Of a stretch of DNA of 10,439 bases, positions 1 to 7,822 are shown piece after piece; position 1 is the first letter of the stretch; every line of letters begins with the position of its first letter. The position numbers were made by a program, and so were the translations under genes. The notes beneath the pieces were generated by a model that saw only the letters and a list, made by a program, of their open reading frames with translations, made no database searches and was not told where the DNA came from. Origin of the DNA: Candidatus Delongbacteria bacterium (lineage in GTDB: Bacteria; JAGOEH01); NCBI GenBank assembly GCA_017997825.1, contig JAGOEH010000106.1, positions 1-10,439 of the forward strand. The letters run 5' to 3'.

Positions 1-655
1 GATTGATACGGACGATCCAGTTGCTGGTCCAGATATTGGCCCAGATTTCTCCCTTGATCCATTCCAGTTCGTTGATATTGACGACCGGTTCATTCTGGTA
101 GGTCACCGATATCTGACGTACCAGCCGGAAATCCCGGGGATCGATGAAACGGATTTGATCTGAGCCGTCGCTCATGATCAAACAGGTATCATTGTGGGTC
201 AGTCCCCAGCCCTGGCCGGGATAGCGGAATTTGCCGATTCGCTGAAACGAAAGGGCATCATACACCAATGCGGTTTGGGACTGCCAGGTCAGTTGATAGA
301 TTTTATCGTTGAATCGGGTAATGCCTTCGCCGAAGTATTCCGGATCCAGATCGATGCTGCGTTTGATTCGACCGGTCTCCAGTTCCCATTCCCTTAGGCT
401 GGATTGGCCGTTCCCGCCTGTCCCTTCGTATAATAATCCGTTTTCATAAATCAATCCCTGGGTAAAGGCTTCAGGATCATGGGGCCAGGATTCAAGGACC
501 TCAATCCGGATGGGATTCAGCCGCCCGGTAACCGGCGGCAGATTCAGATCGGCATTCCGTATAGCGGCCGGACGACGCGATTTTTCTTTATTGCGGCATG
601 TCGTCAGATTCAACAGGCACAATCCCGTGAGGATCAGACAAAGGATTCGAGTCAT
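1..655 (-). CDS. Glutaminyl-peptide cyclotransferase (plant/bacterial beta-propeller type), C-terminus cut by window edge
   Basis: This family converts N-terminal glutamine of proteins or peptides to pyroglutamate, releasing ammonia; the bacterial forms are exported. The window holds the first 218 residues; I infer that a few tens are missing, since bacterial relatives are usually about 260-280 residues. Recognisable family blocks in order are HDPEAFTQGL (59-68), YEGTG (76-80), FGEGIT (108-113), GWGLTHND (149-156), MSDGS (171-175), NELEW (205-209) and IWANIWTSNWI near the cut. They fit the repeated blades of a five-bladed propeller. The N-terminus is a signal sequence ending in LTTC, so C20 may be a lipid-anchored cysteine, although threonine just before it is not a classic lipobox residue. 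The ATG is preceded by AAGGA (665-669) at 9 nt. The gene follows the histidine kinase after 172 bp, in the same direction. I see no functional link between them. Confidence 0.88.
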   Translation of the reverse strand, partial: MTRILCLILTGLCLLNLTTCRNKEKSRRPAAIRNADLNLPPVTGRLNPIRIEVLESWPHDPEAFTQGLIYENGLLYEGTGGNGQSSLREWELETGRIKRSIDLDPEYFGEGITRFNDKIYQLTWQSQTALVYDALSFQRIGKFRYPGQGWGLTHNDTCLIMSDGSDQIRFIDPRDFRLVRQISVTYQNEPVVNINELEWIKGEIWANIWTSNWIVRIN

Positions 656-760
656 GTCAGGAATTCCTTGATTACAGATTGGGGTTTCAATGGTCGGGAT
701 TCTCTGTTTTTATTCCGGGAATTGGAATCAAGAGTGCCGGCGGCAACCTCAAAACAAATC

Positions 761-796
761 ACAATAAAAACGGAGAACCGGGTAACAAGGCCGGCC
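761..796 (-). terminator. Possible weak intrinsic terminator after the histidine kinase gene
   Basis: On the minus strand, GGCCGG (791-796) can pair with CCGGTT (776-781), giving four G-C pairs plus two G-U pairs around a 9-nt loop. Five T residues (766-770) follow after a 5-nt gap (771-775). It begins about 30 nt after the kinase stop, where a terminator would be expected. The stem is short and the T run is offset, so this is a tentative call. I see no convincing promoter in the rest of the 656-827 gap, so some read-through into the cyclotransferase gene is possible. Confidence 0.3.
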
Positions 797-827
797 GAAG
801 TCGGAATTAGTCAAGTGTTCGAGAGGT

Positions 828-2888
828 TCAGGATTGAAGAATTCGGTCGATATCGTCAGTCCTGATTGGTTTATTCAGAAAATCATCCATCCCGGCTTGA
901 ACACATTTGCGACGATCTTCGTCCTGATCAAATCCGGTAACGGCGATGATGCGGGTGGTGCGTTGGCAGGCCCGGCTCAATTGCCGGATTCGGCCGGCAG
1001 CCTGCAATCCGTCCATGATCGGCATCTGAATATCCATAAAAATCAAATCGAAAGATTCATTGAGATAGATATCGACCGCATCTTTCCCATTATCGACCTC
1101 TTTGACCAGGCATCCGCGTTCGGTCAGCAATTCAGTCAGCAAAAGGCGGTTAATCATTTCATCGTCCACAATCAGGACCCGGATCTGCTGATTATCCGGA
1201 TTAAGGGCTTCCAGTCCGCCCCCCGGATCAATCATCTTTTTCAGATTGATGGTAAAACAAAAGCTGCTTCCCCGGTTGAGTTGGCTTTCAGCCCAGATTT
1301 TACCATCCATCATGGTAACCAGTTTGCGGGAGAGGGATAAACCCAGCCCGGAACCTTGGTATTTCTTGGTATAAGAAAACTCGGCCTGTCTGAAATCTTC
1401 GAAAATGGTATCCAGCTTATGATCCGGAATACCGATGCCGGTATCCCTGATCTGGAATTTCAGCAGACACCCTTGAGAATCCTGTTTGAGTGCTTCTAGG
1501 GATACGGAAATAGTGCCGACTTCGGTGAATTTGAACGCATTGAGTAAAAGGTTGTCGATAATCTGTTCAATCCGAACCGAATCACCGATCACCCAGACCG
1601 GTACATCGGGATTGACGCGGCATTCCATGACCAATTCCTTGCCATGCAATTGTAGGGAATACCTGGCATTGATCCGGTTCATCATATCGTGCAGGTTGAA
1701 GAGGGCCGGAAAAAGTTCCAGGGTCCCCGTTTCGATCCGTGACAGATCCAGCAGATTATTGATGATGAACATCAGGCGGATGGAGGTGGTATTGGCATTT
1801 TCCAGCAGATCCCGCTGATGGGGAGTCAAATCGGTATCCAAAGTCACCCGGATCATCCCCATGATTCCGTTCATGGGATTACGTATTTCATGACTGATAT
1901 TGGCCAGAAACTGGCTTTTGGCCCGGCTGAGATCCTCGGCAATCTCTTTGGACTGACGCAATTCTTCGCGGATCCGGATAGCCCGGCTCAATTGACTGAT
2001 CGATTGGGAGTAAAGCAGGAATATTTCCTGAAAAATGATGGTGATCGGACGCGACGACAACAGATTATCGGTACGCAGCATGCCGATAAATCGTCCCTCA
2101 TCCCACAGCGAACAGGTCAGGGTATCTCCGATTCCAAGAGGATTCCCATTCCAATCCTTCAGCCGGCACCTCTCTTTCAGAATAATGGCCATTTTTTTTT
2201 CTCTCATGAAGATCATCTCATCTTCAGACAGATCGATGATTTTCCCCCGGTTATCCTGAAGAGAGCCTTCATGGCTGATTCCATAAGTACCATTGAGACG
2301 ATGAGGATCATCCGATTCACAAAACCAGAGACTGATCCGTTCCAGTCCCAGTTTCTGGTATCCCAGATTGATGGCTTTACGGCACATTTCATCGACCGAG
2401 GAACAGATCGACAGATCGAGGGTGACGTTATAGAGCGATTCCAGCATCCGGATGAATTCTTGATTATAGGTCTGGGCTTTGATAAAGGCATCTTCCTGAT
2501 TGTCACGTTGGTTGTGTTTGAAAACCTGAAAAATGACACCCCAGGCCCCGGTTTTGTTCTGAAAGACCTTCTGGGCCCGAACAAAAACCGGGATCAGTTT
2601 GTGTTGAAAATCGACGAGATCGGCTTGTTCGTCATACTGACTTTGATTATGATCCAGCAGAAAATCCTGACAGCGTTTAAGACCATCCCGTTCCCGCCAA
2701 CGGATAAAATGGTCCATGTATTGGTTCCGAAGCCAATCGGTCTGGTATCCGCTCAGGATCTGAAATTCCAGATTGGCATCCTGGATCTGTCCTTGAATAT
2801 CAACCAGCAAGGCAGGGGGTAGAACTTGCTGGAATATATCGCGATAATAGTTTTCGGGCAGAGAAAATGTGGTGAACAGATTATTCAT
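828..2888 (-). CDS. Cytosolic hybrid histidine kinase (PAS-GAF-HisKA-HATPase-receiver)
   Basis: This 686-residue sensor kinase should autophosphorylate a histidine and pass the phosphate to its own receiver domain. A PAS-like domain (about 15-125) comes first, then a GAF-like domain (about 150-305) and a short coiled linker (about 305-325). The dimerisation/phosphoacceptor domain has the H-box [10 protein letters not shown] with H333. The ATPase domain has its N-box (D445, N446, N450), G1 box DTGIGIP (482-488) and G2 box GSGLGLS (512-518). The C-terminal receiver (about 568-686) has the acidic pair D575/D576, phosphoacceptor D619 in [12 protein letters not shown]651 and K673. All catalytic residues look intact. 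There is no signal peptide or membrane segment, so it should sense an internal cue; the ligand cannot be read from the sequence. No response regulator or phosphotransfer protein is encoded nearby. A strong promoter lies about 155 bp upstream. The start at 2888 has only a weak ribosome site (AGG). Confidence 0.95.
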   Translation of the reverse strand: MNNLFTTFSLPENYYRDIFQQVLPPALLVDIQGQIQDANLEFQILSGYQTDWLRNQYMDHFIRWRERDGLKRCQDFLLDHNQSQYDEQADLVDFQHKLIPVFVRAQKVFQNKTGAWGVIFQVFKHNQRDNQEDAFIKAQTYNQEFIRMLESLYNVTLDLSICSSVDEMCRKAINLGYQKLGLERISLWFCESDDPHRLNGTYGISHEGSLQDNRGKIIDLSEDEMIFMREKKMAIILKERCRLKDWNGNPLGIGDTLTCSLWDEGRFIGMLRTDNLLSSRPITIIFQEIFLLYSQSISQLSRAIRIREELRQSKEIAEDLSRAKSQFLANISHEIRNPMNGIMGMIRVTLDTDLTPHQRDLLENANTTSIRLMFIINNLLDLSRIETGTLELFPALFNLHDMMNRINARYSLQLHGKELVMECRVNPDVPVWVIGDSVRIEQIIDNLLLNAFKFTEVGTISVSLEALKQDSQGCLLKFQIRDTGIGIPDHKLDTIFEDFRQAEFSYTKKYQGSGLGLSLSRKLVTMMDGKIWAESQLNRGSSFCFTINLKKMIDPGGGLEALNPDNQQIRVLIVDDEMINRLLLTELLTERGCLVKEVDNGKDAVDIYLNESFDLIFMDIQMPIMDGLQAAGRIRQLSRACQRTTRIIAVTGFDQDEDRRKCVQAGMDDFLNKPIRTDDIDRILQS

Positions 2889-3050
2889 TGAGCCTATCCG
2901 TTCGTAACGATGAGGTAGTGGCCCGGAACCGGATTAGGTACGTCGAATCCAGAGCGGATCGAGTAGATCAGAAACACAGGAATCATCACGGGCCATGGCT
3001 TAGATTGAACAACGGAACGATCCGAAAGGGATCATCGGGTTTTCGGCTCT

Positions 3051-3079
3051 AATATAGAATGAATCGATCCGCTTGTCAA
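3051..3079 (-). promoter_or_regulatory. Near-consensus sigma-70 promoter for the histidine kinase gene
   Basis: On the minus strand TTGACA (3074-3079) is a perfect -35 hexamer. A 17-bp spacer (3057-3073), the optimal length, leads to TATATT (3051-3056), five of six matches to the -10 consensus. Transcription should start near 3044, giving a leader of about 155 nt before the kinase ATG at 2888. It lies in the only sizeable gap between two genes on this strand and points the right way. The call is sequence-based and assumes a housekeeping sigma factor with the usual specificity. Confidence 0.8.
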
Positions 3080-3110
3080 TAATGGAAATGTACAATTAAA
3101 AAAAAATTGA
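3080..3110 (-). promoter_or_regulatory. A/T-rich upstream (UP-like) element with a T9 tract
   Basis: The 31 bp directly upstream of the -35 hexamer are strongly A/T-rich and include a run of nine T residues on the minus strand (3098-3106). Phased A/T tracts at this position commonly bind the RNA polymerase alpha C-terminal domain and raise promoter strength. The tract lies 45 bp downstream of the porB hairpin, too far to act as the U-tract of that hairpin. The UP-element role is an inference from position and composition. Confidence 0.45.
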
Positions 3111-3151
3111 TTGATGTGAGGGTGAAATATGATGGGAGGTAAATTCCCGGA

Positions 3152-3191
3152 CCGGGATCATCCCTATTTGATAGAATGTGGATGATCCCGG
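3152..3191 (-). terminator. Perfect 12-bp hairpin after porB, probable transcription terminator
   Basis: CCGGGATCATCC (3152-3163 on the plus strand) and GGATGATCCCGG (3180-3191) are exact reverse complements separated by 16 nt. The hairpin starts 13 nt after the porB stop and is the natural end of the por transcript. No run of U follows directly, so it may protect the mRNA 3' end or act with Rho rather than be a classic intrinsic terminator. A dyad protein-binding site is the alternative. Confidence 0.6.
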
Positions 3192-3204
3192 AATGGGGAT
3201 GAAT

Positions 3205-4131
3205 TCAGTTCGAGATCTGTTCCTGGCTGAGCAGCCAGTTCCATTGTTGATCGATTTGTCGCTGTATTTCTTCGATCAGGGGCTGATTGGCCGGAGATTT
3301 CAGGTGTTTGAAGCGTCCTTGGGTCATCAGCCAATCGGCGATCGGGAGGTTGGTTTTGGGCTTGTAATTGATTTTATAATGCCCCTGTTTAATTTCGTAT
3401 AATGGCCAGAATCGGGTTTCCACGCCCAGGCGGGCGGCTTCGACCGCCATATCGGCATCGATTCGCCAGCCGGGGATGCAGGGTGAAAGGACATTCAGAA
3501 AGGCGGGACCATCGCATTCGATGGCCTGGCGGAGTTTATCCGACAGGTCGGTTGGAGAATGGATGCTGCTCTGGGCCACATAGGGCAAATGATGAGCGGC
3601 CATGATGGAGGTCAGATCTTTGCGCGGCTGCTGTTTGCCCGGAATGACCTTACCGGCCGGACTGGTGGTGGTGGAGGCGCCGAAGGGAGTAGCCCCGCTG
3701 CGCTGGATTCCGGTATTCATGTAAGCCCCATTATCGTAACAGATATAGAGCAGGTCGTGGCCGCGTTCCATGGCACCACTGAGGGATTGGATCCCGATAT
3801 CATAGGTGCCGCCGTCGCCGCCGATGGCGATGAATTTGATTTTTTTATCGGTCTTACCCTGTTTTTTAAGGGAGCGGTACATAGCTTCCACCCCGCTGGC
3901 TGTGGCGGCCGCATTCTCAAAGGCAGTGTGCAGCCAGGGCACCTTCCAGGCGGTAAACGGGAAAATCGAGGATGCCACTTCCAGACATCCGGTCGCAGAT
4001 ATCACGATGATTTCGTAATCGGTGACCCGGGTAAACATTTTGGTGATGATTGGTACCGGACAGCCGGCGCACATGCGGTGTCCTCCGGCGAAGGCCGCCG
4101 GTTTCTTGGCCATTTCCTGTATGGTTGCCAT
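3205..4131 (-). CDS. porB: Pyruvate:ferredoxin oxidoreductase, beta subunit
   Basis: The beta subunit binds thiamine diphosphate and the proximal [4Fe-4S] cluster, and works with the alpha subunit to decarboxylate pyruvate. The 308 residues are the full family length. Cluster ligands are readable as C21 and C24 (CAGC), C49 (ATGCLE) and C218 (LSPCIPGW). The thiamine diphosphate/Mg motif is GGDGGTYDIG (104-113) with N134 in YDNGAYMNTG. The GGTxDIG and AYMNTGIQRSGATP context points to a pyruvate enzyme rather than a 2-oxoglutarate one. Position 135 is Gly where the homologues I recall often have Glu. The gene starts 2 nt after the porA stop, and its ribosome site (GAGGGG) lies inside the last codons of porA, so the two are translationally coupled. 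It is the last gene of the por operon and is followed by a hairpin. Confidence 0.95.
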   Translation of the reverse strand: MATIQEMAKKPAAFAGGHRMCAGCPVPIITKMFTRVTDYEIIVISATGCLEVASSIFPFTAWKVPWLHTAFENAAATASGVEAMYRSLKKQGKTDKKIKFIAIGGDGGTYDIGIQSLSGAMERGHDLLYICYDNGAYMNTGIQRSGATPFGASTTTSPAGKVIPGKQQPRKDLTSIMAAHHLPYVAQSSIHSPTDLSDKLRQAIECDGPAFLNVLSPCIPGWRIDADMAVEAARLGVETRFWPLYEIKQGHYKINYKPKTNLPIADWLMTQGRFKHLKSPANQPLIEEIQRQIDQQWNWLLSQEQISN

Positions 4132-4133
4132 AA

Positions 4134-5315
4134 TTATTCCCCTCTCACATTCAGATAAGCATGAATTGGCTCGATTCGTCCGGATTCAAGATATTGGCGG
4201 CTTTCCTTGAATAGGGCCTCGACATCCTCCATCAGCATATCACGTCCGCCCAAACCGTAGGTGCGGTTATAAACCATCGGACGCGGATTCAAATCATAGA
4301 GAGCCGCCCGGATTTCCAGAAACAGCGGGCCGTAAGCGCCGAAGCTGTCGCAGCGGTCCAACACCGTGATGATCTTGGCGTTCTTGAGGGCCTGAGCGAT
4401 TTCCTGATAGGGAAAGGGACGGAATAAGCGGATTTTCAGTAAACCGACCTTTTCACCCTTTTGGCGGAGCAGATCGACCACTTCCTTGATTTCGCCGGCC
4501 GCCGAATTGATGGCGACAATGACCCGCTCGGCATCCTCCAACCGATAGGATTCGAACAGATCATAGCTACGGCCGAAGGTTCGGGCAAATTCAGCCGAAA
4601 CCTGTTTGACGATCTCTTTGGCATCCATAATGGCCTGGTGCTGCCCTCGTTTGTGCTCAATATAGTATTCCTGAAGGTCCAAGGCTCCCCAGGAAACCGG
4701 CTGATCGGTATTCAACAAAGGATAGACCGGTTGATAATCGCCGACAAACGATCTGATCTTATCATCATCTTCCAATTGCATGGTTTGAATGCTGTGAGAG
4801 ATGATGAATCCATCCAGACAGACCATAATCGGAAGGCGGATTTTCAGGTGTTCGGCGATGCGGGGGGCCATGATCAGGTTATCGTAGGCTTCCTGGTTGG
4901 TTTCGGAATAGAGTTGGATCCAGCCGCAATCGCGGGCCCCCATCGAGTCGCTATGATCGCAATGGATATTGATCGGGCCGGACAGGGTACGGTTGACCAG
5001 GGTAATGACGACGGGTTGGCGCATACTGGCCGCGACATAGAGCATTTCCCACATCAGGGCCAGGCCCTGGGATGAGGTGGCGGTCATGACGCGTCCGCCG
5101 GCGGCGGAAGCCCCGATACAGGCCGACATGGCACTGTGCTCACTTTCGACGGTCACCAGCTCGGTTTTGACCCGGCCATCGGCTACATACTGGGCAAAAT
5201 CCTCTACCACCTGGGTCGAGGGCGTGATGGGAAATGCGGCCACCACATCCGGATTGATCTGGCGCATGGCCTCGGCCATGGCTCCGTTTCCGGTAATTGC
5301 TGTAATTCGACTCAT
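4134..5315 (-). CDS. porA: Pyruvate:ferredoxin oxidoreductase, alpha subunit
   Basis: The alpha subunit supplies the pyruvate-binding side of the active site and, through its central and C-terminal domains, the transketolase-like fold shared by 2-oxoacid oxidoreductases. At 393 residues it is full length. Visible motifs are FPITPST (28-34, T31), VESEHSAM (56-63, E59), the NRTLSGPINIHCDHSD block (108-123, R109) and a C-terminal domain with KIRLFRPFP (304-312) and RTYGLGGRD (351-359). By family comparison, T31 and R109 are the expected pyruvate-contacting residues and E59 the glutamate that activates thiamine diphosphate. The open frame extends upstream to 5474, but that part runs antiparallel in composition through porD. 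The ATG at 5315 has an ideal AAGGAG (5322-5327) 6 nt before it, and family similarity begins right there. The site overlaps the porD stop (TAAGGAG). Confidence 0.95.
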   Translation of the reverse strand: MSRITAITGNGAMAEAMRQINPDVVAAFPITPSTQVVEDFAQYVADGRVKTELVTVESEHSAMSACIGASAAGGRVMTATSSQGLALMWEMLYVAASMRQPVVITLVNRTLSGPINIHCDHSDSMGARDCGWIQLYSETNQEAYDNLIMAPRIAEHLKIRLPIMVCLDGFIISHSIQTMQLEDDDKIRSFVGDYQPVYPLLNTDQPVSWGALDLQEYYIEHKRGQHQAIMDAKEIVKQVSAEFARTFGRSYDLFESYRLEDAERVIVAINSAAGEIKEVVDLLRQKGEKVGLLKIRLFRPFPYQEIAQALKNAKIITVLDRCDSFGAYGPLFLEIRAALYDLNPRPMVYNRTYGLGGRDMLMEDVEALFKESRQYLESGRIEPIHAYLNVRGE

Positions 5316-5321
5316 GGCACT

Positions 5322-5327
5322 CTCCTT
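5322..5327 (-). promoter_or_regulatory. Ribosome binding site that fixes the porA start
   Basis: AAGGAG on the minus strand lies 6 nt before the ATG at 5315 and overlaps the stop codon of porD. It rules out the longer open frame that runs up to 5474 through porD. Confidence 0.8.
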
Positions 5328-5664
5328 ATATCTCTTCCTTTTTGAAGTCGATGGCCTTGGCTTGGCCTTTTTTGTTGACCGGGCATTCATGCACGCATAA
5401 TCCGCAGCCCTTGCAGTGATAGTAGTTAATACCGGTGATCTCCTTACGGGGTTTACCATTGGGCAGCGTTCCATCCGTCAGTTCAAAGGCATCCTCCGGG
5501 CAGAATACCCAACAGGTCAGGCAATGGATGCAGGCTTCTTTATTCCAGATGGGTTTCCAGGTCCGCCAGGTTCCGGTTTGATAATCCGCCGAGTTGCCGG
5601 CTTCGGTAATGACACCGCCCAGCGGCAGATCCTGCCAGTTTTTCAAGGCATATTTCTCTTTCAT
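5326..5664 (-). CDS. porD: Pyruvate:ferredoxin oxidoreductase, delta subunit (2x[4Fe-4S] ferredoxin-like)
   Basis: The delta subunit carries two [4Fe-4S] clusters that relay electrons from the thiamine/proximal-cluster site toward external ferredoxin. The 112-residue protein has two classic CxxCxxCxxxCP motifs: C45, C48, C51, C55 and C84, C87, C90, C94. The second is followed by VNKKGQA. The N-terminal extension (1-40) with WRTWKPIWNKEACIHC is typical of stand-alone delta subunits. The start overlaps the porG stop as ATGA (5661-5664). A strong GGAAGGAG site sits 7 nt upstream, inside the end of porG. The stop at 5326 lies 10 nt before porA. Size, motif order and neighbours leave little doubt. 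Confidence 0.95.
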   Translation of the reverse strand: MKEKYALKNWQDLPLGGVITEAGNSADYQTGTWRTWKPIWNKEACIHCLTCWVFCPEDAFELTDGTLPNGKPRKEITGINYYHCKGCGLCVHECPVNKKGQAKAIDFKKEEI

Positions 5665-6236
5665 GCGACCTCTCCTTCCCGATAGCCGCGTTCCACGGCC
5701 TGCAGGTTCTTGGCGACCAGTTCTTTGCCCAGCAATGATTCAAACACATGCCCCGATTCTTCCATCAGCTTTTCCAGCCCGATCACCTGATCACAGGCCC
5801 GTGAAAAAGCGCCCAGCATGGCGGAATTGGGAATCTCGCGTTTGAACAGCTCATAGGAGATCCGGTTGGCCGGTACGGTATAGACCTTTTGTTCGGTTAA
5901 TCCCAGCATTTTTTTTACCTCTGCGGCCGGTTTTTCCGAATTAACGATAAAGAGCGTGGTTGAACTGATACCGGCCACCAGATCGGGTGCTCCGATCAGG
6001 GTAGGATCGACAATGATGACCACATCCGGGTTTTTGACCGGGGTATGGATGCGGATATTTTTATCGGCGAAACGGTTGAAAGCCCGCAATGGTGCGCCGC
6101 GGCGTTCAGGACCGTACTCCGGAAAGGCTACCACATACTTGCCGGTACCTTGAACGGCTTCGGCCAGCGATTTGGCGCCGGTCACCGTTCCCTGTCCGCC
6201 GCGTCCATGCCAGCGGATCTCAAAATAATTGGACAT
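5661..6236 (-). CDS. porG: Pyruvate:ferredoxin oxidoreductase, gamma subunit
   Basis: The gamma subunit is the structural/CoA-side domain of the oxidoreductase. The 191 residues show the signature HGRGGQGTVTGA (10-21), the FPEYGPERRGAPLRAF block (38-53), a VVIIVDPTL strand (72-80) and NSAMLGAF (137-144) near the C-terminus. These are the usual landmarks of the gamma family at its usual length. The start has GGAGG upstream with good spacing. The stop overlaps the porD start by 4 bp. It opens the por operon in the order G-D-A-B, known from separate-subunit PORs of archaea and deep-branching bacteria. I see no clear promoter in the 26 bp before it, so transcription may come from the upstream tolC-like gene or from a promoter within that gene. 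Confidence 0.95.
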   Translation of the reverse strand: MSNYFEIRWHGRGGQGTVTGAKSLAEAVQGTGKYVVAFPEYGPERRGAPLRAFNRFADKNIRIHTPVKNPDVVIIVDPTLIGAPDLVAGISSTTLFIVNSEKPAAEVKKMLGLTEQKVYTVPANRISYELFKREIPNSAMLGAFSRACDQVIGLEKLMEESGHVFESLLGKELVAKNLQAVERGYREGEVA

Positions 6237-6262
6237 GTGTACCTCCAGGTTGAAGGGTTGAT

Positions 6263-7822
6263 TTATTCCACTATACTCTGATGATGCTCAAAATCATACA
6301 TGGTTTTCATTCTCAAATCATTCAGGGCCATTCGATAGGCCACAAACGCATCCAGGAAGCTGGTCTGGGCTGAGGTTAGTTTATTCAATCCTTCGGCCAG
6401 CTCCCAGGCGGTAATGTCCCCGTTCTTAAAGCGATGGAGACTGATATCATAACTCTTGCCGGCAATCTCCCCGCTCCGCTTCAATATTTCAAGCCGGGCA
6501 TAGGCCCCATGCACGGCATCGATGGCCGATCGGATCTCCCGGACAATATTAATCCGCTGATTGATTTGGTTGTATTCGGTTTGAGTGAGAGCCATTTTGG
6601 CGGCATTAACGGCCGCCCGATTGACACCTCCATCCCAGACCGGGACGGAAAGAGTGAAGGTAAACCCTTTATTCTTGGGGCGATCCTTCATGTCTTCCCA
6701 ACTGGATCGGAAGAGCCGCTCGAGATTGTTCTCTTTCAGGTCGTCACTGCTATAGCCGGAGAGATCATAATAGGCGCTCAGATTCCCGTTGATCTGCCAC
6801 TGGGCATCGATCTGTCTGACATTGACCGCTCGGATGATACTGTCGATCTGCATATCACGGATTTCGGTTCGATTGGCCAGTCCATGGCGCAGCACCAGCA
6901 GGGTATCGATCTCCACCGGTTGATAACTCAAATCCACCGTCAACCCGATCAGCTGATTCAATTCCAATCCGATATACTGTTTGAAATCTTCCGATTGGCT
7001 TTTCAGATTTCTTTCAGCCTGGAGCAGGCTGTTTCGGCTTAACGCCAGATTGACTTCACTCTGCAAGGCTTCCACTTCGGGGATCAGTCCGGCCTGAAAC
7101 TTCCGCTGAGCCAACTGATACGATTCCTCCTGGCGCCGGGTATCCTCCGATTGAATTTCAACGCCCCGTTGAGCCTGATACAGATTATAGAATTTGGAGG
7201 TCACCTGATTGACCAGTTCCAGCCGGCTGCGTTGATAGGCATGCTCGGATTTCTCATAACTCAGCCTGGCATTATGGAGATCATGTCTGATGGTATTAAA
7301 GGAAAACAGGGGCTGATTAACACTCACCCGAACGGAAGAATGAAAGCTTCGGGCGGTGGTATCGGTATCCCGATACGTTAGATAGGATTGTTCTCTATGG
7401 TAGAGACTGGAGGTCAAGCTGAGGGTTCCATTGGTCGGAAGACGCTGGGAGATTTGCAGGTCTCCCTGTACGGTTTGAGAGGTATGGGTATTATAGATGC
7501 TGAATCCGTATCCCTGTTGGATTTCGGTAAAGCTTTTGTCATAGCTGGGCAGTTTAAAATTCATCATGATACTGGGTTGTAATCGGGCCCGGGTGGAATT
7601 CAAGGTTTCACGGGCCTGAGCCACCAACAAATGATTGCTTTTCATGGTATAACTTTTGTCCAGGGCAATGGTAATAACATCCTGTAAGCTTAATCTCAAG
7701 GTATCCATTGCCGGACTGTCCTGTTGATCAGCCCGGATCGTGGATACGAAATTCATGATTCCCAAAATAATAATCCCGGTAATCCAAAATCGATACATAG
7801 CCCGTCCCCATTGGTTATTCAT
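6263..7822 (-). CDS. TolC-family outer-membrane efflux protein
   Basis: Proteins of this family trimerise into an outer-membrane barrel with a long periplasmic helical tunnel, the exit duct of tripartite pumps and type I exporters. The 519 residues include a signal peptide (basic start, hydrophobic core about 13-28, likely cleavage after A31). Two outer-membrane-efflux repeats follow: about 45-260, beginning LRLSLQDVITIALDKSY, with a long helical segment of Gln/Arg-rich heptads (about 205-290), and about 300-510. Beta-strand-like stretches such as NGTLSLTSSLYHREQS (about 130-145) fit the barrel. The start at 7822 overlaps the permease stop by 8 bp (ATGAATAA). A second ATG at 7798 has a better GGGGA site and also leaves a good signal peptide, so either start may be used. 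The substrate is not evident. Confidence 0.93.
   Translation of the reverse strand: MNNQWGRAMYRFWITGIIILGIMNFVSTIRADQQDSPAMDTLRLSLQDVITIALDKSYTMKSNHLLVAQARETLNSTRARLQPSIMMNFKLPSYDKSFTEIQQGYGFSIYNTHTSQTVQGDLQISQRLPTNGTLSLTSSLYHREQSYLTYRDTDTTARSFHSSVRVSVNQPLFSFNTIRHDLHNARLSYEKSEHAYQRSRLELVNQVTSKFYNLYQAQRGVEIQSEDTRRQEESYQLAQRKFQAGLIPEVEALQSEVNLALSRNSLLQAERNLKSQSEDFKQYIGLELNQLIGLTVDLSYQPVEIDTLLVLRHGLANRTEIRDMQIDSIIRAVNVRQIDAQWQINGNLSAYYDLSGYSSDDLKENNLERLFRSSWEDMKDRPKNKGFTFTLSVPVWDGGVNRAAVNAAKMALTQTEYNQINQRINIVREIRSAIDAVHGAYARLEILKRSGEIAGKSYDISLHRFKNGDITAWELAEGLNKLTSAQTSFLDAFVAYRMALNDLRMKTMYDFEHHQSIVE

Larger units (their letters stand above)
2889..3204. other. Non-coding gap between porB and the histidine kinase gene
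   Basis: This 316-bp gap contains no credible gene. It holds a 12-bp perfect hairpin just after porB, an A/T-rich stretch with nine consecutive T residues on the minus strand (3098-3106), a near-consensus promoter, and a leader of roughly 155 nt ahead of the kinase start. The leader contains a short possible stem, GATCC-ctttc-GGATC on the minus strand (3018-3032). I recognise no riboswitch or small RNA family in it. Confidence 0.7.

Noticed and set aside
656-827. A promoter for the cyclotransferase gene in the gap after the kinase
   Set aside because: TTGATT and TTGAAA words are present, but no -10-like hexamer lies at a proper distance from either.
1818-2822. A 334-codon open frame on the plus strand opposite the histidine kinase
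   Set aside because: The minus-strand frame encodes a kinase with every domain motif intact. The plus-strand translation has no recognisable domain and no good ribosome site, so it is an antisense shadow of codon bias.
3098-3106. T9 tract on the minus strand as the U-tract of the porB terminator
   Set aside because: It lies 45 bp beyond the hairpin, too far for intrinsic termination, and sits directly upstream of a promoter where an UP-like role fits better.
3559-4158. A 199-codon plus-strand open frame opposite porB
   Set aside because: It mirrors the well-defined porB frame, shows no domain, and has no supporting ribosome site or neighbours.
5316-5474. N-terminal extension of porA by 53 residues up to 5474
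   Set aside because: The extension overlaps porD in another frame and is rich in Arg, Lys, Ser and Thr without family similarity. AAGGAG 6 nt before 5315 and the start of the family motif fix the shorter form.
3205-6236. Assignment of the oxidoreductase as 2-oxoglutarate or branched-chain 2-oxoacid:ferredoxin oxidoreductase
   Set aside because: The four separate subunits in G-D-A-B order, the porB AYMNTGIQRSGATP stretch and the porA LSGPINIHCDHSD stretch fit the pyruvate enzyme better, although substrate is not proven by sequence alone.
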